From Acidovorax sp. CF316 (lineage in GTDB: Bacteria; Pseudomonadota; Gammaproteobacteria; Burkholderiales; Burkholderiaceae_C): a DNA stretch of 64,000 bases. The translations under genes were made by a program, and so were the position numbers. The notes under the pieces are model-generated. The model did no database searches, had not been told where the DNA came from, and saw only the letters and a list, made by a program, of their open reading frames with translations. Every line of letters starts with the position of its first letter. Position 1 is the stretch's first letter. The DNA lies in assembly GCF_000276605.1 (NCBI RefSeq), contig NZ_AKJX01000261.1, positions 1 to 64,000 of the forward strand, given 5' to 3'. Below, piece after piece: positions 37,968 to 49,259 of the stretch.

Positions 37968-38885
37968 TCAGCGCGGCACCGGCATGGCAATGGCCTGCGG
38001 GAATTCCTCGCCATCGAAGGCCTTGTCGCCATCGGCATCGGCCACGCCATTGGCCACCAGGCCCTGGAAGTCGAACTGGCGCGGGTCCATGAAGTGCGAA
38101 GGCACCAGGTTGCGCAGCGCCACGGCCATGTTCTCGATGCGGCCCGGGTACAGCTGCTGCCAGTCGCGCAGCATCTGCCCGATCTGCTTGCGCTGCAGGT
38201 TCTCCTGGCTGCCGCACAGGGTGCAGGGGATGATGGGAAAGTTGCGCAGCGCCGCCCAGCGCGTGAGGTCGTCCTCGGCCACATAGGCCAGCGGGCGGAT
38301 GACGAGGTGGTCGCCACGGTCGCTCTGCACCTTGGGCGGCATGCCCTTGAGCTTGCCGCCGAAGAACATGTTCAGGAAGAAGGTCTGCAGCATGTCGTCG
38401 CGGTGGTGGCCCAGCGCGATCTTGGTGCAGCCCAGTTCGTCGGCCACGCGGTACAGGATGCCCCGGCGCAGGCGGCTGCACAGGCTGCACATCGTTTTTC
38501 CCTCGGGCACATGCTGCTTGACCACGCTGTAGGTGTCGCGCGTCTCGATGTGGAAGGGCACGCCCAGCCCCGCCAGGTAGTCGGGCAGCACCTGGGCCGG
38601 AAAACCCGGCTGCTTCTGGTCGAGGTTGACGGCGATCAGCTCGAAGCGGTTGCCATTGCGCTGCTGCAGCATGCGCAGCACGTCGAGCATGCCGTAGCTG
38701 TCCTTGCCGCCCGAGACACAGACCATGACCTTGTCGCCATCGGCGATCAGCCCGAAGTCGGCAATCGCCTGGCTGACCTGGCGCACCAGGCGCTTTTCGA
38801 GCTTGAGGGCCTCGCGGTCCGTACTGCCCGCCATGGGGGCGGGTGGTGCGGCAACGGGGGGCGAGGTGGGGGCGTCGGTCAGCAT
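37968..38885 (-). CDS. ttcA: tRNA 2-thiocytidine(32) synthetase TtcA
   Basis: A 305-residue PP-loop enzyme that thiolates cytidine 32 in tRNA. The PP-loop S58-G-G-K-D-S63 binds ATP. C133-x2-C136 and C221-x2-C224 are the cluster and catalytic cysteines of the TtcA group. An 20-residue Pro/Ala leader precedes the conserved part; the ATG at 38885 follows CAGGAGG. It is the first gene of the ttcA-trhP-SH3 protein operon. Confidence 0.95.
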   Translation of the reverse strand: MLTDAPTSPPVAAPPAPMAGSTDREALKLEKRLVRQVSQAIADFGLIADGDKVMVCVSGGKDSYGMLDVLRMLQQRNGNRFELIAVNLDQKQPGFPAQVLPDYLAGLGVPFHIETRDTYSVVKQHVPEGKTMCSLCSRLRRGILYRVADELGCTKIALGHHRDDMLQTFFLNMFFGGKLKGMPPKVQSDRGDHLVIRPLAYVAEDDLTRWAALRNFPIIPCTLCGSQENLQRKQIGQMLRDWQQLYPGRIENMAVALRNLVPSHFMDPRQFDFQGLVANGVADADGDKAFDGEEFPQAIAMPVPR

Positions 38886-38951
38886 GGCGGGCAGGAGGAT
38901 TCACGGCCGCAGCAGATGCTGCGGTCCAAAATTGCGATGGTATGCATAGCA

Positions 38952-38978
38952 CCTGGCGATGGCAAAGCCATCGCCAGG
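38952..38978. repeat. Perfect hairpin between ttcA and the metH N-terminal gene
   Basis: CCTGGCGATGGC and GCCATCGCCAGG are perfect 12-bp arms around AAA. It lies downstream of the minus-strand homocysteine methyltransferase gene and upstream of ttcA. No T-run is present on either side, so it could be a Rho-assisted terminator or an mRNA-stabilising stem. Confidence 0.5.
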
Positions 38979-39016
38979 ATCGATTTTCGTACAGATGGGC
39001 CCACCGGCCCCGGGAT

Positions 39017-40081
39017 TCAGGCCTCGGCCGGGTAGAACATCTTGCGCGCAGGCACGGTTTCCACCGCGCGCGCGATTGCGCCGATGTGGTCGGGCGTGGT
39101 GCCGCAGCAGCCGCCCACGATGTTCACCAGCCCTTCGGCCGCGAACTCGTGCACCAGCCGGCTGGTCACCTCGGGGGTCTCGTCAAAGCCGGTGTCGCTC
39201 ATGGGGTTGGGCAGGCCGGCGTTGGGGTAGCAGCTGATGAAGGTGTCGCCGGCGACGCGGTTGAGCTCCTGGATGTAGGGGCGCATCAGCGTGGCGCCCA
39301 GGGCGCAGTTCAGGCCGATGGCCAGGGGGCGCGCATGGCGCACGCTGTTCCAGAAGGCCGTCACGGTCTGGCCCGAGAGGATGCGGCCCGAGGCGTCGGT
39401 CACCGTGCCGCTGATGATCAGCGGCAGGCGCTGGCCGCTGTTCTCGAAATACTCGTCGATGGCGAACAGCGCGGCCTTGGCGTTCAGGGTGTCGAAGATG
39501 GTCTCGACCAGCAGCACGTCGGAGCCGCCTTCGACCAGCGCCTCGGTCTGCTCGTAGTAGGCGGCACGCAGCTGCTCGAAGTCGATGTTGCGCGCACCGG
39601 GGTCGTTCACGTCGGGGCTGATGCTGGCCGTCTTGGGCGTGGGGCCCAGGGCGCCGGCCACGTAGCGCGGCTTGTCGGGCGTGCTGTACTTGTCGCAGGC
39701 GGCGCGGGCCAGCTGGGCGGACTTCAGGTTCATCTCGCGCGCCAGATCGGCCATGTGGTAGTCCTCCTGCGCGATGGTGGTCGCACCGAAGGTGTTGGTC
39801 TCGATCAGGTCGGCGCCCGCGGCCAGGTAGCGCTCGTGGATGTCGCTGATCACGTCGGGCCGGGTCAGGCTTAGCAACTCGTTGTTGCCCTTGACGTCGT
39901 AGGCAAAGTCCTTGAAGCGCTCGCCCGCGTTGCCGGGGCCGGTGTAGCCCTCGCCCCGGTACTGCGCCTCGCCCAGCTTGAAGCGCTGGATCATGGTGCC
40001 CATGGCGCCGTCGAGGATGGCGATGCGTTGGGCGAGGATGTCGGGCAGTTCCCGGGCGCGGGTGTATTGGAGGGCTTGCAT
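39017..40081 (-). CDS. metH: Methionine synthase, N-terminal part: homocysteine S-methyltransferase subunit
   Basis: A 354-residue TIM-barrel protein equal to the first domain of E. coli MetH. The zinc ligands are C259 (GLNCALGA) and C325-C326 ([10 protein letters not shown]). [11 protein letters not shown] at residues 22-32 and the block IETNTFGAT are typical. It binds homocysteine and accepts methyl from the cobalamin protein encoded at 6478-9216, so neither gene product works alone. The gene ends with a short FYPAEA tail, with no trace of the folate domain. A -10-like TACAAT lies six bases before the ATG, suggesting a leaderless or near-leaderless mRNA. Confidence 0.94.
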   Translation of the reverse strand: MQALQYTRARELPDILAQRIAILDGAMGTMIQRFKLGEAQYRGEGYTGPGNAGERFKDFAYDVKGNNELLSLTRPDVISDIHERYLAAGADLIETNTFGATTIAQEDYHMADLAREMNLKSAQLARAACDKYSTPDKPRYVAGALGPTPKTASISPDVNDPGARNIDFEQLRAAYYEQTEALVEGGSDVLLVETIFDTLNAKAALFAIDEYFENSGQRLPLIISGTVTDASGRILSGQTVTAFWNSVRHARPLAIGLNCALGATLMRPYIQELNRVAGDTFISCYPNAGLPNPMSDTGFDETPEVTSRLVHEFAAEGLVNIVGGCCGTTPDHIGAIARAVETVPARKMFYPAEA

Positions 40082-40087
40082 CCCGCT

Positions 40088-40093
40088 ATTGTA
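40088..40093 (-). promoter_or_regulatory. -10 element abutting the start of the homocysteine methyltransferase gene
   Basis: TACAAT on the minus strand, then AGCGGG and the ATG at 40081. Transcription would begin at or next to the start codon. No good -35 hexamer is visible 16-18 bp upstream, which lowers confidence. Confidence 0.4.
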
Positions 40094-40128
40094 GAAAGCG
40101 CGGCTTTTCCCCTGCTGGCCCGGGCCGG

Positions 40129-41013
40129 TTACCCCTGTTGGCCAGCGGCCGCCACGTCCAGGAAGCCGCGCAGCGCCGGGCTCACCGCGTCCCGGTGCCA
40201 GGCCAGCACCCCCACCGTGGGGTGGTGCAGGCCGGCAATGGGCACAAAGCGCACGCCCTGGGCCCCGGCCCGCGCCATGGCGGCCGGCACCAGGGCCACG
40301 CCCATGCCCAGGGCGACCAGCGCCACCACCGTGAGCCACTGGCGCGCCGCATGGCGTGTGTGGGGGTGGATGCCGGCGCGGTGGAACAGGGCGATCACGT
40401 TGTCGTGGTTGGCGGGCGCCACGTCGCGCGAGAACATCACGAAGGTCTCGGCGGCCAGCGCCTGCAGGTCCAGCGTGGGGTGCTGCGCCATCGGGTGGTC
40501 CTCGGGCAGGCAGCAGACGAAGTGGTCCTCGGCCAGCGGCAGGCTGGCCAGCGGCTCGGGCACCACGCTGCTGTTGATGAAGCCGGCGTGCAGCTGGCGG
40601 TGCAGCAGCGCCTCGAGCTGCTCGCCGGTGGACATCTCGCGCAGCTGCACCTCGATGCCCGGCGCCTGCGCGCCGAAGGCGCGCACGATGGCCGGCATGT
40701 CGCGGTAGACCATGGAGCCGGTGAAGCCGATGTCCAGGCGCCCGCGCAGCCCCGCCGCCACGGCGCGCGCCGTTTCGCCCGCGCGCGCCACACGGTCGAG
40801 CACCACGCGCACCTCGGCCAGGTAGGCATGGCCCGCGGGCGTGAGCGCCACGTGCTTGCTGCTGCGCTCGAACAGCTTCACGCCCAGCTCGTCCTCCAGC
40901 GCCTTGATGCCCGAACTGAGCGGCGGCTGGGTGATGGCCAGGCGCTCGGCCGCACGGCCGAAGTGCAGCTCTTCGGCCAGCACGGCAAAGTAGCGCAGCA
41001 GGTACAGCTTCAT
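40129..41013 (-). CDS. LysR family regulator
   Basis: A 294-residue LysR protein. The helix-turn-helix ([20 protein letters not shown], residues about 17-36) and effector domain are complete, of the CatR/BenM-like subgroup ([22 protein letters not shown]). It lies 28 bp after the acyl-CoA dehydrogenase gene on the same strand, so it may be cotranscribed with the CoA-transferase operon and control it. The ATG at 41013 is preferred over upstream ATGs that lack conserved sequence. Confidence 0.88.
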   Translation of the reverse strand: MKLYLLRYFAVLAEELHFGRAAERLAITQPPLSSGIKALEDELGVKLFERSSKHVALTPAGHAYLAEVRVVLDRVARAGETARAVAAGLRGRLDIGFTGSMVYRDMPAIVRAFGAQAPGIEVQLREMSTGEQLEALLHRQLHAGFINSSVVPEPLASLPLAEDHFVCCLPEDHPMAQHPTLDLQALAAETFVMFSRDVAPANHDNVIALFHRAGIHPHTRHAARQWLTVVALVALGMGVALVPAAMARAGAQGVRFVPIAGLHHPTVGVLAWHRDAVSPALRGFLDVAAAGQQG

Positions 41014-41041
41014 GCGCCCATCATGCCAGCGCATGCGCGCC

Positions 41042-42205
41042 TCAATACGACTTGGGCAGCCCGAGCACCTTCTCGGCAATGAAGCACAGGATGAGCTGCG
41101 GACTCACGGGCGCCAGGCGCGGTATCCACGATTCGCGCAGGTAGCGCTCCACGTGGTACTCCTTGGCGTAGCCCATGCCGCCATGGGTGAAGATGGCGCG
41201 CTCGCAGGCGTGGTAGCAGGCCTCGGCCGCCAGGTACTTGGCGCTGTTGGCCTCGGCCGCGCAGGGCAGGTGCTGGTCGTAGAGCCAGGCGGCTTTCTGC
41301 ACCATGAGGTGCGCGGCCTCGAGCTCCATCCACGACAGCGCCAGCGGGTGCTGCACGCCCTGGTTCTGGCCGATGGGGCGGCCGAACACCTCGCGCTCGT
41401 TGGCATAGCCGGCGGCACGGGCCAGCGCCGCGCGGCCCAGGCCCACGGCCTCGCTGGCGATCAGGATGCGCTCGGGGTTCAGGCCGTGCAGGATGTAGCT
41501 GAACCCCTTTCCTTCTTCGCCCACCCGGTCTTCCACGGGGATGCGCAGGCCATCGATGAAGACCTGGTTGGAGTCCACGCACTTGCGCCCGAGCTTGTCG
41601 ATCTCGCGCACCTCGACCGTGCTGCGGTCCAGGTCGGTGTAGAACAGGCTCAGGCCCTCGGTGCCCGTGCATTCCTCCACCGGCGTGGTGCGCGCCAGCA
41701 GCAGGATCTTGTTGGCCACCTGGGCGGTGCTGATCCAGACCTTCTGGCCGTGCACCACGTAGTGGTCACCCTGGCGCACGGCCCGCGTCGTGAGCTTGAG
41801 CGTATTCAGCCCGGTGTTGGGCTCGGTCACGCCGAAGCAGGCCCGGTCGCGGCCCGCGATCAGCGGCGGCAGCCAGCGGGCCTTCTGTTGCTCGGTGCCG
41901 AAGACCACCACCGGGTGCAGGCCGAAGATGTTCATGTGCACCGCAGACGCGCCCGACAGCCCCGCGCCGGTGGCAGAGATGGTGTGCATCATCAGCGCCG
42001 CTTCGCTGATGCCCAGGCCTGCGCCGCCGTATTCCTCGGGCATGGCGATGCCGAGCCAGCCGGCATCGGCCAGGGCGCGGTGGAAATCCTCGGGAAAGCC
42101 GCCGTCGCGGTCCTTGTGCAGCCAGTAGTCGGCGTCGAAAGGGGCGCAGACGCGCTCGATGGCATCGCGGATCTGTTCGTGTTCGGGGGAGAGGGCGAAG
42201 TTCAT
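41042..42205 (-). CDS. Acyl-CoA dehydrogenase
   Basis: A 387-residue flavoenzyme of the acyl-CoA dehydrogenase family, which introduces a trans-2 double bond into acyl-CoA. It has the three-domain layout. CFGVTEPNTGLNTLKLTT marks the FAD/substrate loop, VWISTAQVANKILLLART the beta-domain, and THGGMGYAKEYHVERYLR the C-terminal signature. The gene overlaps the cupin gene by four bases (ATGA). With the CoA-transferase and Bug receptor it forms a likely catabolic operon for an unknown carboxylic acid. Confidence 0.9.
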   Translation of the reverse strand: MNFALSPEHEQIRDAIERVCAPFDADYWLHKDRDGGFPEDFHRALADAGWLGIAMPEEYGGAGLGISEAALMMHTISATGAGLSGASAVHMNIFGLHPVVVFGTEQQKARWLPPLIAGRDRACFGVTEPNTGLNTLKLTTRAVRQGDHYVVHGQKVWISTAQVANKILLLARTTPVEECTGTEGLSLFYTDLDRSTVEVREIDKLGRKCVDSNQVFIDGLRIPVEDRVGEEGKGFSYILHGLNPERILIASEAVGLGRAALARAAGYANEREVFGRPIGQNQGVQHPLALSWMELEAAHLMVQKAAWLYDQHLPCAAEANSAKYLAAEACYHACERAIFTHGGMGYAKEYHVERYLRESWIPRLAPVSPQLILCFIAEKVLGLPKSY

Positions 42206-42630
42206 GCGGACGCAGCGGTGGCTGAAGAAGCAGCAGGGAAGCGGACCACCCGCTCGGGCGATTCGAGGTAAGGGGGGCTGTAGATGACGAGCAACTTCAC
42301 CGGTGCCTCGCTGGTCACGGTGAAAACATGCGCCACATCGGCCGGGAAGAAGCACATGTCGCCCGGCAGCATGTCAAACACCTCGCCCGCCACTTCGGCC
42401 CGGGCCGTGCCCTCCAGCAGGTAGCAGGCCTGCTCGATGCCCGGGTGGGCATGGGGCAGCGCGCCGCCGCCCGCGTGCAGGGTGCCCAGCAGCACCTCCA
42501 TCTGGCGGGCGCCCACGGTCTCGGGGCCGATCAGGCGCTGGTTGTGCGTGTGCTGGTGGTTGGCCGGCTGGTAAGCGGGCACCCCGGCGCTGCGCACCAG
42601 GTAGCGGGGTGGGGTGGCAGGGGTGGTCAT
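42202..42630 (-). CDS. Small cupin-domain protein
   Basis: A 142-residue single-domain cupin. The first motif GGGALPHAHPGIEQACYLLEG gives H-x-H ... E metal ligands, and the second, DMCFFPADVAHVFT, gives the last His. Such proteins are metal-dependent enzymes or ligand-binding regulators. It overlaps both neighbours by four bases (stop/start ATGA), so it is tightly coupled to the acyl-CoA dehydrogenase and CoA-transferase. Its substrate cannot be inferred. Confidence 0.85.
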   Translation of the reverse strand: MTTPATPPRYLVRSAGVPAYQPANHQHTHNQRLIGPETVGARQMEVLLGTLHAGGGALPHAHPGIEQACYLLEGTARAEVAGEVFDMLPGDMCFFPADVAHVFTVTSEAPVKLLVIYSPPYLESPERVVRFPAASSATAASA

Positions 42631-43868
42631 GCAGTGTCTCCGGCGGGCAGGTGGCAGGCGCCCTGGGCCAGCAGGGCATCGATGTCGGTGGGGGCATAGC
42701 CAGCCTCGGCCAGCAAGGCACGCGTGTGTTCGCCCAGGCGCGGGGCGGGTGCCAGTTGCCGTGCCGGCGGCGTGCCGGACCAGCGCGTGGGGTGGGCCAT
42801 GGTGTGCAGCGGGCCTTCGGTCGGGTGCAGGCTGTCGTGCAGGAAGCCGGTGGCGCGCAGCTGCGCATTGGCCAGCAGGTCGGCCGGGGAGTTCATGGGC
42901 ATGTGGGGCACGTCGGCCGCGTCGAGCAGGGCGCGCCATTCGGAGGTGCTGCGCCCGCGCAGGATGCGCGCCACCTCGGCGTACACGGCGTCGATGTGCG
43001 CGGCGCGCGCCCCGTGCGTGGCAAAGCGCGGGTCCAGGCCCAGACCCTCGGTCTCGCCGATGGCGGCGAAGAAGCTGCGCCAGTGCTTGTCGTTGTAGAT
43101 CAGCACGCAGAGCATGCCGTCGGCCGTGGCATAGGGCTTGCGGTGCGCGGTGAGCAGCCGCGCATAGCCCGCATCGCCACGCGGCGGCTCGAAGCTGAGC
43201 CCCGCCATGTGGTCGCCCAGGACGAACTGGGCCATGGCCTCGAACATCGGCACCACGATGGCCTGGCCCTGGCCGGTCTTCTCGCGCGCATAGAGCGCGG
43301 CCGTCACGGCGTACACCGCGTGCAGCCCGGTCACGCGGTCCGACAGGGTGGTGGGCGCATAGGCAGGCTCGGGCGCGCCGTACTGCTGCATCAGCCAGGG
43401 GATGCCCGTGGCGCCCTGGATCAGGTCGTCGTAGGCGGGGCGCGCGGCGTCGGGCCCCTCCTGGTCGAAGCCGCAGCAGCTCACGTGGATGAGCCGCGGA
43501 TTGCGCGCGGCCACCGCGGCGGCGTCCAGCCCCAGCCGCGCCAGTGCCTGGGGCCGCACGTTGCTGATCAGCACGTCGCAACCCTCGGCCAGGCGCAGCG
43601 CGGCCTCGCGCCCCGCGGGGTGCTTGAGGTCGAGCACGATGCTGCGCTTGCCGCCATTGGCGTGCAGGAAGATGTGGCCCATGCCCGGGTTGGCCATGGG
43701 GCCCACGTGGCGCATGTTGTCGCCCTCGGGCGTCTCCACCTTGATGACCTCGGCACCCAGTTGCGCCAGGATCTGCGTGGCGAACGGGCCCATGATGACG
43801 CTGGTGAGGTCGAGCACGCGCACGCCGGCGAGCGGGCCTGCCGTCCCGGGGGGCCTGGTATCCTGCAT
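42627..43868 (-). CDS. CaiB/BaiF family CoA-transferase
   Basis: A 413-residue class III CoA-transferase that moves CoA between acids. The N-terminal GVRVLDLTSVIMGPFATQIL and AEVIKVETP are typical, and the catalytic Asp is in RPAYD147DLIQGATG. It starts at the ATG at 43868 after AGGAAC and lies 23 bp from the Bug receptor stop. It probably activates the acid delivered by that receptor, which the acyl-CoA dehydrogenase then oxidises. Confidence 0.9.
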   Translation of the reverse strand: MQDTRPPGTAGPLAGVRVLDLTSVIMGPFATQILAQLGAEVIKVETPEGDNMRHVGPMANPGMGHIFLHANGGKRSIVLDLKHPAGREAALRLAEGCDVLISNVRPQALARLGLDAAAVAARNPRLIHVSCCGFDQEGPDAARPAYDDLIQGATGIPWLMQQYGAPEPAYAPTTLSDRVTGLHAVYAVTAALYAREKTGQGQAIVVPMFEAMAQFVLGDHMAGLSFEPPRGDAGYARLLTAHRKPYATADGMLCVLIYNDKHWRSFFAAIGETEGLGLDPRFATHGARAAHIDAVYAEVARILRGRSTSEWRALLDAADVPHMPMNSPADLLANAQLRATGFLHDSLHPTEGPLHTMAHPTRWSGTPPARQLAPAPRLGEHTRALLAEAGYAPTDIDALLAQGACHLPAGDTA

Positions 43869-43891
43869 GGAAGGGGTTCCTCTCGGTCGGT

Positions 43892-44863
43892 TCATTCGGG
43901 CTTGATGCCCGCCTGGCGGATCAGGGTGCGCCAGTGGTTGAGCTGCTCGGCCACGTAGCTGGCGAACTCCTCGGGGGTCTTGCTCGGCCAGACCTGGAAG
44001 CCGATCAGCGCCAGCCTGTCCTGCGTGTCCTTGTCGGCCAGCACGGCCTGCAGCTCGGTGTTCAGGCGGTTCACCACGGCCGGCGGCATGCCGGCCGGGC
44101 CGAAGATGCCGTTCCAGGAGGTCAGGTCGAAGCCCTTGGCCGTCTGGCCGATGGGCGGCACGCCCGGCAGCAGGGGCGAGGGCTGGGCCGTGGTGATGCC
44201 CAGGGTGCGCACCTTGTCGCTCTTGAGCATGCTCATGCCCGAGCCCAGGTCGGCCACGTAGACCTGCACCTGCCCGCCCACCAGGTCGGTCATGGCCTGC
44301 GGGCTCGACTTGTAAGGCACGCTCAGCAGGTCGATGCCGGCGATGTGCTTGATGCTTTCCATCGCCACCAGCGAGGTGCTGTTGGGCGTGGCGTAGCTGA
44401 GCTTGCCGGGGTTGGCGCGGGCGTAGGCGATCAGTTCACCCAGGGTTTTGGCCGGCACCGAGGGGTGCACGGCCAGTGCGAACGGCAGCTCGCCCACGCG
44501 CGCCACGGGCGTGAAGTCCTTGATCGGGTCGTACTTGAGGGCCGAGTAGAGCGCCGGGTTGGCCGAATGCGAGGTGTTGGTGGTCATGAACAGCGTGTAG
44601 CCGTCGGGCCTGGCCTTGGCGGCGATCTGCGCGGCCACCTGGGCATTGGCGCCGGGCTTGTTGTCCACCAATACCGGTTGCTTGAGCCGCTCGGCGAGCT
44701 TCTGGCTGACGGTGCGGGCCACCGAATCGGTGCCGCTGCCGGCCGCGAACGGCACCACCAGGGTGATGGGCGCGCTGGGGTACACGGCTTGTTGCGCCCC
44801 TGCCGACAGGCTGGCCGCCGCCACGGCGCAGGCCGTGAGCACGGCCCGGAAGATGTGATGCAT
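43892..44863 (-). CDS. Bug-family substrate-binding protein
   Basis: A 323-residue periplasmic binding protein with a Sec signal peptide (residues 1-23, cleavage after SAGA). The Bug core reads [23 protein letters not shown] near the start and [19 protein letters not shown] in the middle. It is the first gene of a run with CoA-transferase, cupin and acyl-CoA dehydrogenase, so it probably captures a carboxylic acid for that pathway. No membrane subunits are nearby. Confidence 0.9.
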   Translation of the reverse strand: MHHIFRAVLTACAVAAASLSAGAQQAVYPSAPITLVVPFAAGSGTDSVARTVSQKLAERLKQPVLVDNKPGANAQVAAQIAAKARPDGYTLFMTTNTSHSANPALYSALKYDPIKDFTPVARVGELPFALAVHPSVPAKTLGELIAYARANPGKLSYATPNSTSLVAMESIKHIAGIDLLSVPYKSSPQAMTDLVGGQVQVYVADLGSGMSMLKSDKVRTLGITTAQPSPLLPGVPPIGQTAKGFDLTSWNGIFGPAGMPPAVVNRLNTELQAVLADKDTQDRLALIGFQVWPSKTPEEFASYVAEQLNHWRTLIRQAGIKPE

Positions 44864-44942
44864 GTCTTTGTCTCCTGGATGGGTGTACGGACACCCCTTG
44901 TGCCGGGGCTGGACCGCATCTTGTCCGGGGCAGCCATTTGCG

Positions 44943-44982
44943 TCCAATTGGATAATCGGACCGATCCATTCGCATTGCGAAT
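44943..44982. promoter_or_regulatory. Cluster of palindromes upstream of the Bug/CoA-transferase operon
   Basis: TCCAATTGGA (44943-44952), ATCGG-A-CCGAT (44955-44965) and ATTCGC-ATT-GCGAAT (44968-44982) lie end to end about 80-120 bp before the Bug start. They are candidate operators for the operon; the LysR gene at 40129 is one possible regulator. The rest of the 283-bp gap to recQ shows no gene. Confidence 0.4.
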
Positions 44983-45146
44983 CGTTGGCTGCGGCACCGG
45001 GTTGGCCCGAACCGGGCGCCTGCACAGCGCACAATAGGCGCCTTTGCCCGCCGCCGCAGATGCGCGCGCCGGCGCCGTTGAACACCCACCCGACCAGGCT
45101 GCCGCCCTTTTGCCATGCGCTGCGGCAGCTATCAAAAGGAGAGTCA

Positions 45147-47009
<1,863 letters not shown>

Positions 47010-47019
47010 CCTGCGCCGC

Positions 47020-48087
47020 TCAGCGGCCAGGCTTCTTGCCCGGCAGCAGGGTCGCGGTGATGGCCCGGCCGATCTGCTCGAAGGCCTTGCCAGCCTCGCC
47101 GTGCTCGTCCAGGTCTTCGGCGCAGGTGGCCACCACGATGGCGGCGCGGCCGCCGTCCTGCGGGTTGACCACGCCCATGTGGCAGGCGCGGTGCAGCTGG
47201 GTGCCCGTCTTGTGGATGAAGCGCTCGCTGCGCGGCAGGCCGGCTTCGAGCCGGTAGGCATCGTAGGTAGCGTACTTGAGGTCGGTGAACAGGCGCTGCT
47301 GGTGCGCGGGCGAGAGCAGCTTGCCGGTGACCAGCTTCTCCAGCATACCGCCATAGGAGGTGAGCGGTGCGGAATTGAGGCCGCGTGCGTAGTAGCGCCG
47401 GTAGGCCTCGTCCATGGTCTTCACGCGGAAATCCGCCTTGTCCACCTCGATGGTGCGGGCCAGCGCGTCCACGCGCTGCGGCCCCATGGGCGCGGCCGCC
47501 AGGCGCACCAGGTCCATGTTGCTCATGGTGAGCGCGTCGGGGTGCAGTTCGGCATACACGTCGTAGCGCACCTGCGCGAAATTGGTGATGCGCTCGAAGC
47601 CCTTGCCCCCCAGCAGCTCGCGCGCATGGCGGTTGAGCGCCTCGTCGCCGATGCTGCGCATCAGCATGTTGGCGGCTGTGTTGTCGCTCTCCATCAGCAT
47701 GCGCTTGAGCAGTGCATCCACCCGGTAGCGGGTGCCGGCCTTGTTCCAGACCACGTTGCCCGAGCCATCGACCTTGTCCGTGTCCTGCAGCGTGACCTGC
47801 TCGGCCAGGCTGTGCCGGCCCTGCTCGATCTCCTGCAGCACCGCGATGGCCACCGGCAGCTTGGCCGAGGAGCCCAGGTACCAGGGCCGCTCGGCCTGGT
47901 AGGACAGCACTTCGCCGTTGTCCAGCCGCTTCACATAAACGCCGAGCCGGCCGGGCGTGGCGGCGTCGATGCGTTCGATCTGCTGGCGCAGCGCGTCGCT
48001 CCAGGCGGCGCCCTGCGCAGCCAGGCTAGCGCTCGCCAGGATCAGCGCGGTGCACCACGCGCGCCACGGGGGGACACTCTGGGTCAT
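47020..48087 (-). CDS. Class A beta-lactamase-like serine hydrolase, copy 2
   Basis: A 355-residue exported protein with a signal peptide (residues 1-26). S73-S-A-K76, S134-D-N136 and K-T-G in FIHKTGTQLH are the three active-site motifs of class A beta-lactamases and related transpeptidases. The Glu166 region is not clearly conserved, and the protein is 60-80 residues longer than true class A enzymes, so a cell-wall hydrolase role is as likely as resistance. It is a tandem paralog of the next gene and converges with recQ (10 bp). Confidence 0.85.
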   Translation of the reverse strand: MTQSVPPWRAWCTALILASASLAAQGAAWSDALRQQIERIDAATPGRLGVYVKRLDNGEVLSYQAERPWYLGSSAKLPVAIAVLQEIEQGRHSLAEQVTLQDTDKVDGSGNVVWNKAGTRYRVDALLKRMLMESDNTAANMLMRSIGDEALNRHARELLGGKGFERITNFAQVRYDVYAELHPDALTMSNMDLVRLAAAPMGPQRVDALARTIEVDKADFRVKTMDEAYRRYYARGLNSAPLTSYGGMLEKLVTGKLLSPAHQQRLFTDLKYATYDAYRLEAGLPRSERFIHKTGTQLHRACHMGVVNPQDGGRAAIVVATCAEDLDEHGEAGKAFEQIGRAITATLLPGKKPGR

Positions 48088-49177
48088 GGGTTCGTCCGTC
48101 GGTCAGCAATCCAGACTGGCACAGGGCCGCCCCCACGTCGCGCAGGGCACGGTCTGAACGCGCGCTGGACAGCTCTCCACGCGTGCAGGCGACCACGATA
48201 ACGCGCCGGTCCCGGCCGAGACGTGGGACAGTGACCAATCCGGAGTCGCAGGTGCGCGCCCTTTGCGTGCCCGTTTTGTGCGCAAAGCGCGCCGCCTTGG
48301 GCAGGCCGGCCTGCACGCGGTAGACCCCCGTCTGCACCCGCTCCATCACCGCCAGCAGGTAGCGCGTGTGCTCGGGATTGACGATCTTGCCGTGGACCAG
48401 CAGCTCCAGCAGGTCGGCATAGGCATCGAGCCGGCCCGAGTTCAGCCCGCCCGCATAGTAGGCCTCGAAGGCCTCGCCCACGCTGGGCAGCAGGAAGGAC
48501 GAGGCCGGCACGTGCAGCAGGCGCGCGAGCACCTGCATGCGCTCTGCATCGCTGCGTTGCTGCTTGATCACCAGGAAGTCGTGGCCCGACAGGTGCGAGG
48601 CCTGCGGCGTGAGCTGGCCGTAGGCGTGCCGGCGCACGTCGGCCAGGCTGGTGATGCGCTCGAAGCCGCGCGGCACGAGCTGCTCGACCAGGGCATTCAC
48701 CGCGCGGATGCCGACCAGCCCGATCAGCATGTCGCTGGCCGTGTTGTCGCTGTAGATGACCATCTGCTCAAGCAGGTAGCGCACGCTCAGCGCCGTGCCC
48801 ACGGCCTTGGAATTGGTCTGGCCCGCGCCGTCCACGTAGTCCGAGGCGCGCACGCGCAGTTTCGTGTCCAGCGTGAATTCGCCGCGCTCCACCGCCTGCA
48901 GCACCGCCAGCGCGACCGGCACCTTGACGGTGGAGGCCAGGTACCAGCGCTCCATGCCACGGTGCGATACGGCGATGCCGGTCTCCAGGTCGCGCACGTA
49001 AACGCCGATGCCGGCCGTGTTCTGCGCCGCCACCTGGACCAGTTCGGCCTGCAGCAACTCGGGCCAGGCGGGGCGCGGTGACGGGGCGCCCTGGGCCTGC
49101 GCAGGGCCTGCGGCCAGCGCCGCAGCGGACAGGGTCAACGAAAGGATGAAAGCCTGCAGACGGGCGATGGCGGGCAC
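48026..49177 (-). CDS. Class A beta-lactamase-like serine hydrolase, copy 1
   Basis: A 383-residue exported paralog of the previous gene. It has a signal peptide (cleavage near residue 29, AQA) and motifs S82-T-V-K85, S143-D-N145 and KTGTQRARTC. Both copies share KGFERITN/RGFERITS and YYAGGLNSG-like blocks. The start is a GTG at 49177, imperfectly placed against a GGAGG that overlaps it, so a nearby non-ATG codon is possible. The C-terminus runs about 22 residues beyond the paralog's end, giving a 62-bp overlap into the downstream gene. Confidence 0.8.
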   Translation of the reverse strand: MPAIARLQAFILSLTLSAAALAAGPAQAQGAPSPRPAWPELLQAELVQVAAQNTAGIGVYVRDLETGIAVSHRGMERWYLASTVKVPVALAVLQAVERGEFTLDTKLRVRASDYVDGAGQTNSKAVGTALSVRYLLEQMVIYSDNTASDMLIGLVGIRAVNALVEQLVPRGFERITSLADVRRHAYGQLTPQASHLSGHDFLVIKQQRSDAERMQVLARLLHVPASSFLLPSVGEAFEAYYAGGLNSGRLDAYADLLELLVHGKIVNPEHTRYLLAVMERVQTGVYRVQAGLPKAARFAHKTGTQRARTCDSGLVTVPRLGRDRRVIVVACTRGELSSARSDRALRDVGAALCQSGLLTDGRTHDPECPPVARVVHRADPGER

Positions 49178-49259
49178 CTCCGCAAAACTGCAACGGTACA
49201 CCGCCCCCCCGTGGGGCCGGTAACACTGTGTGATCCCGAAGGTTACCGCGCCCGCACGC

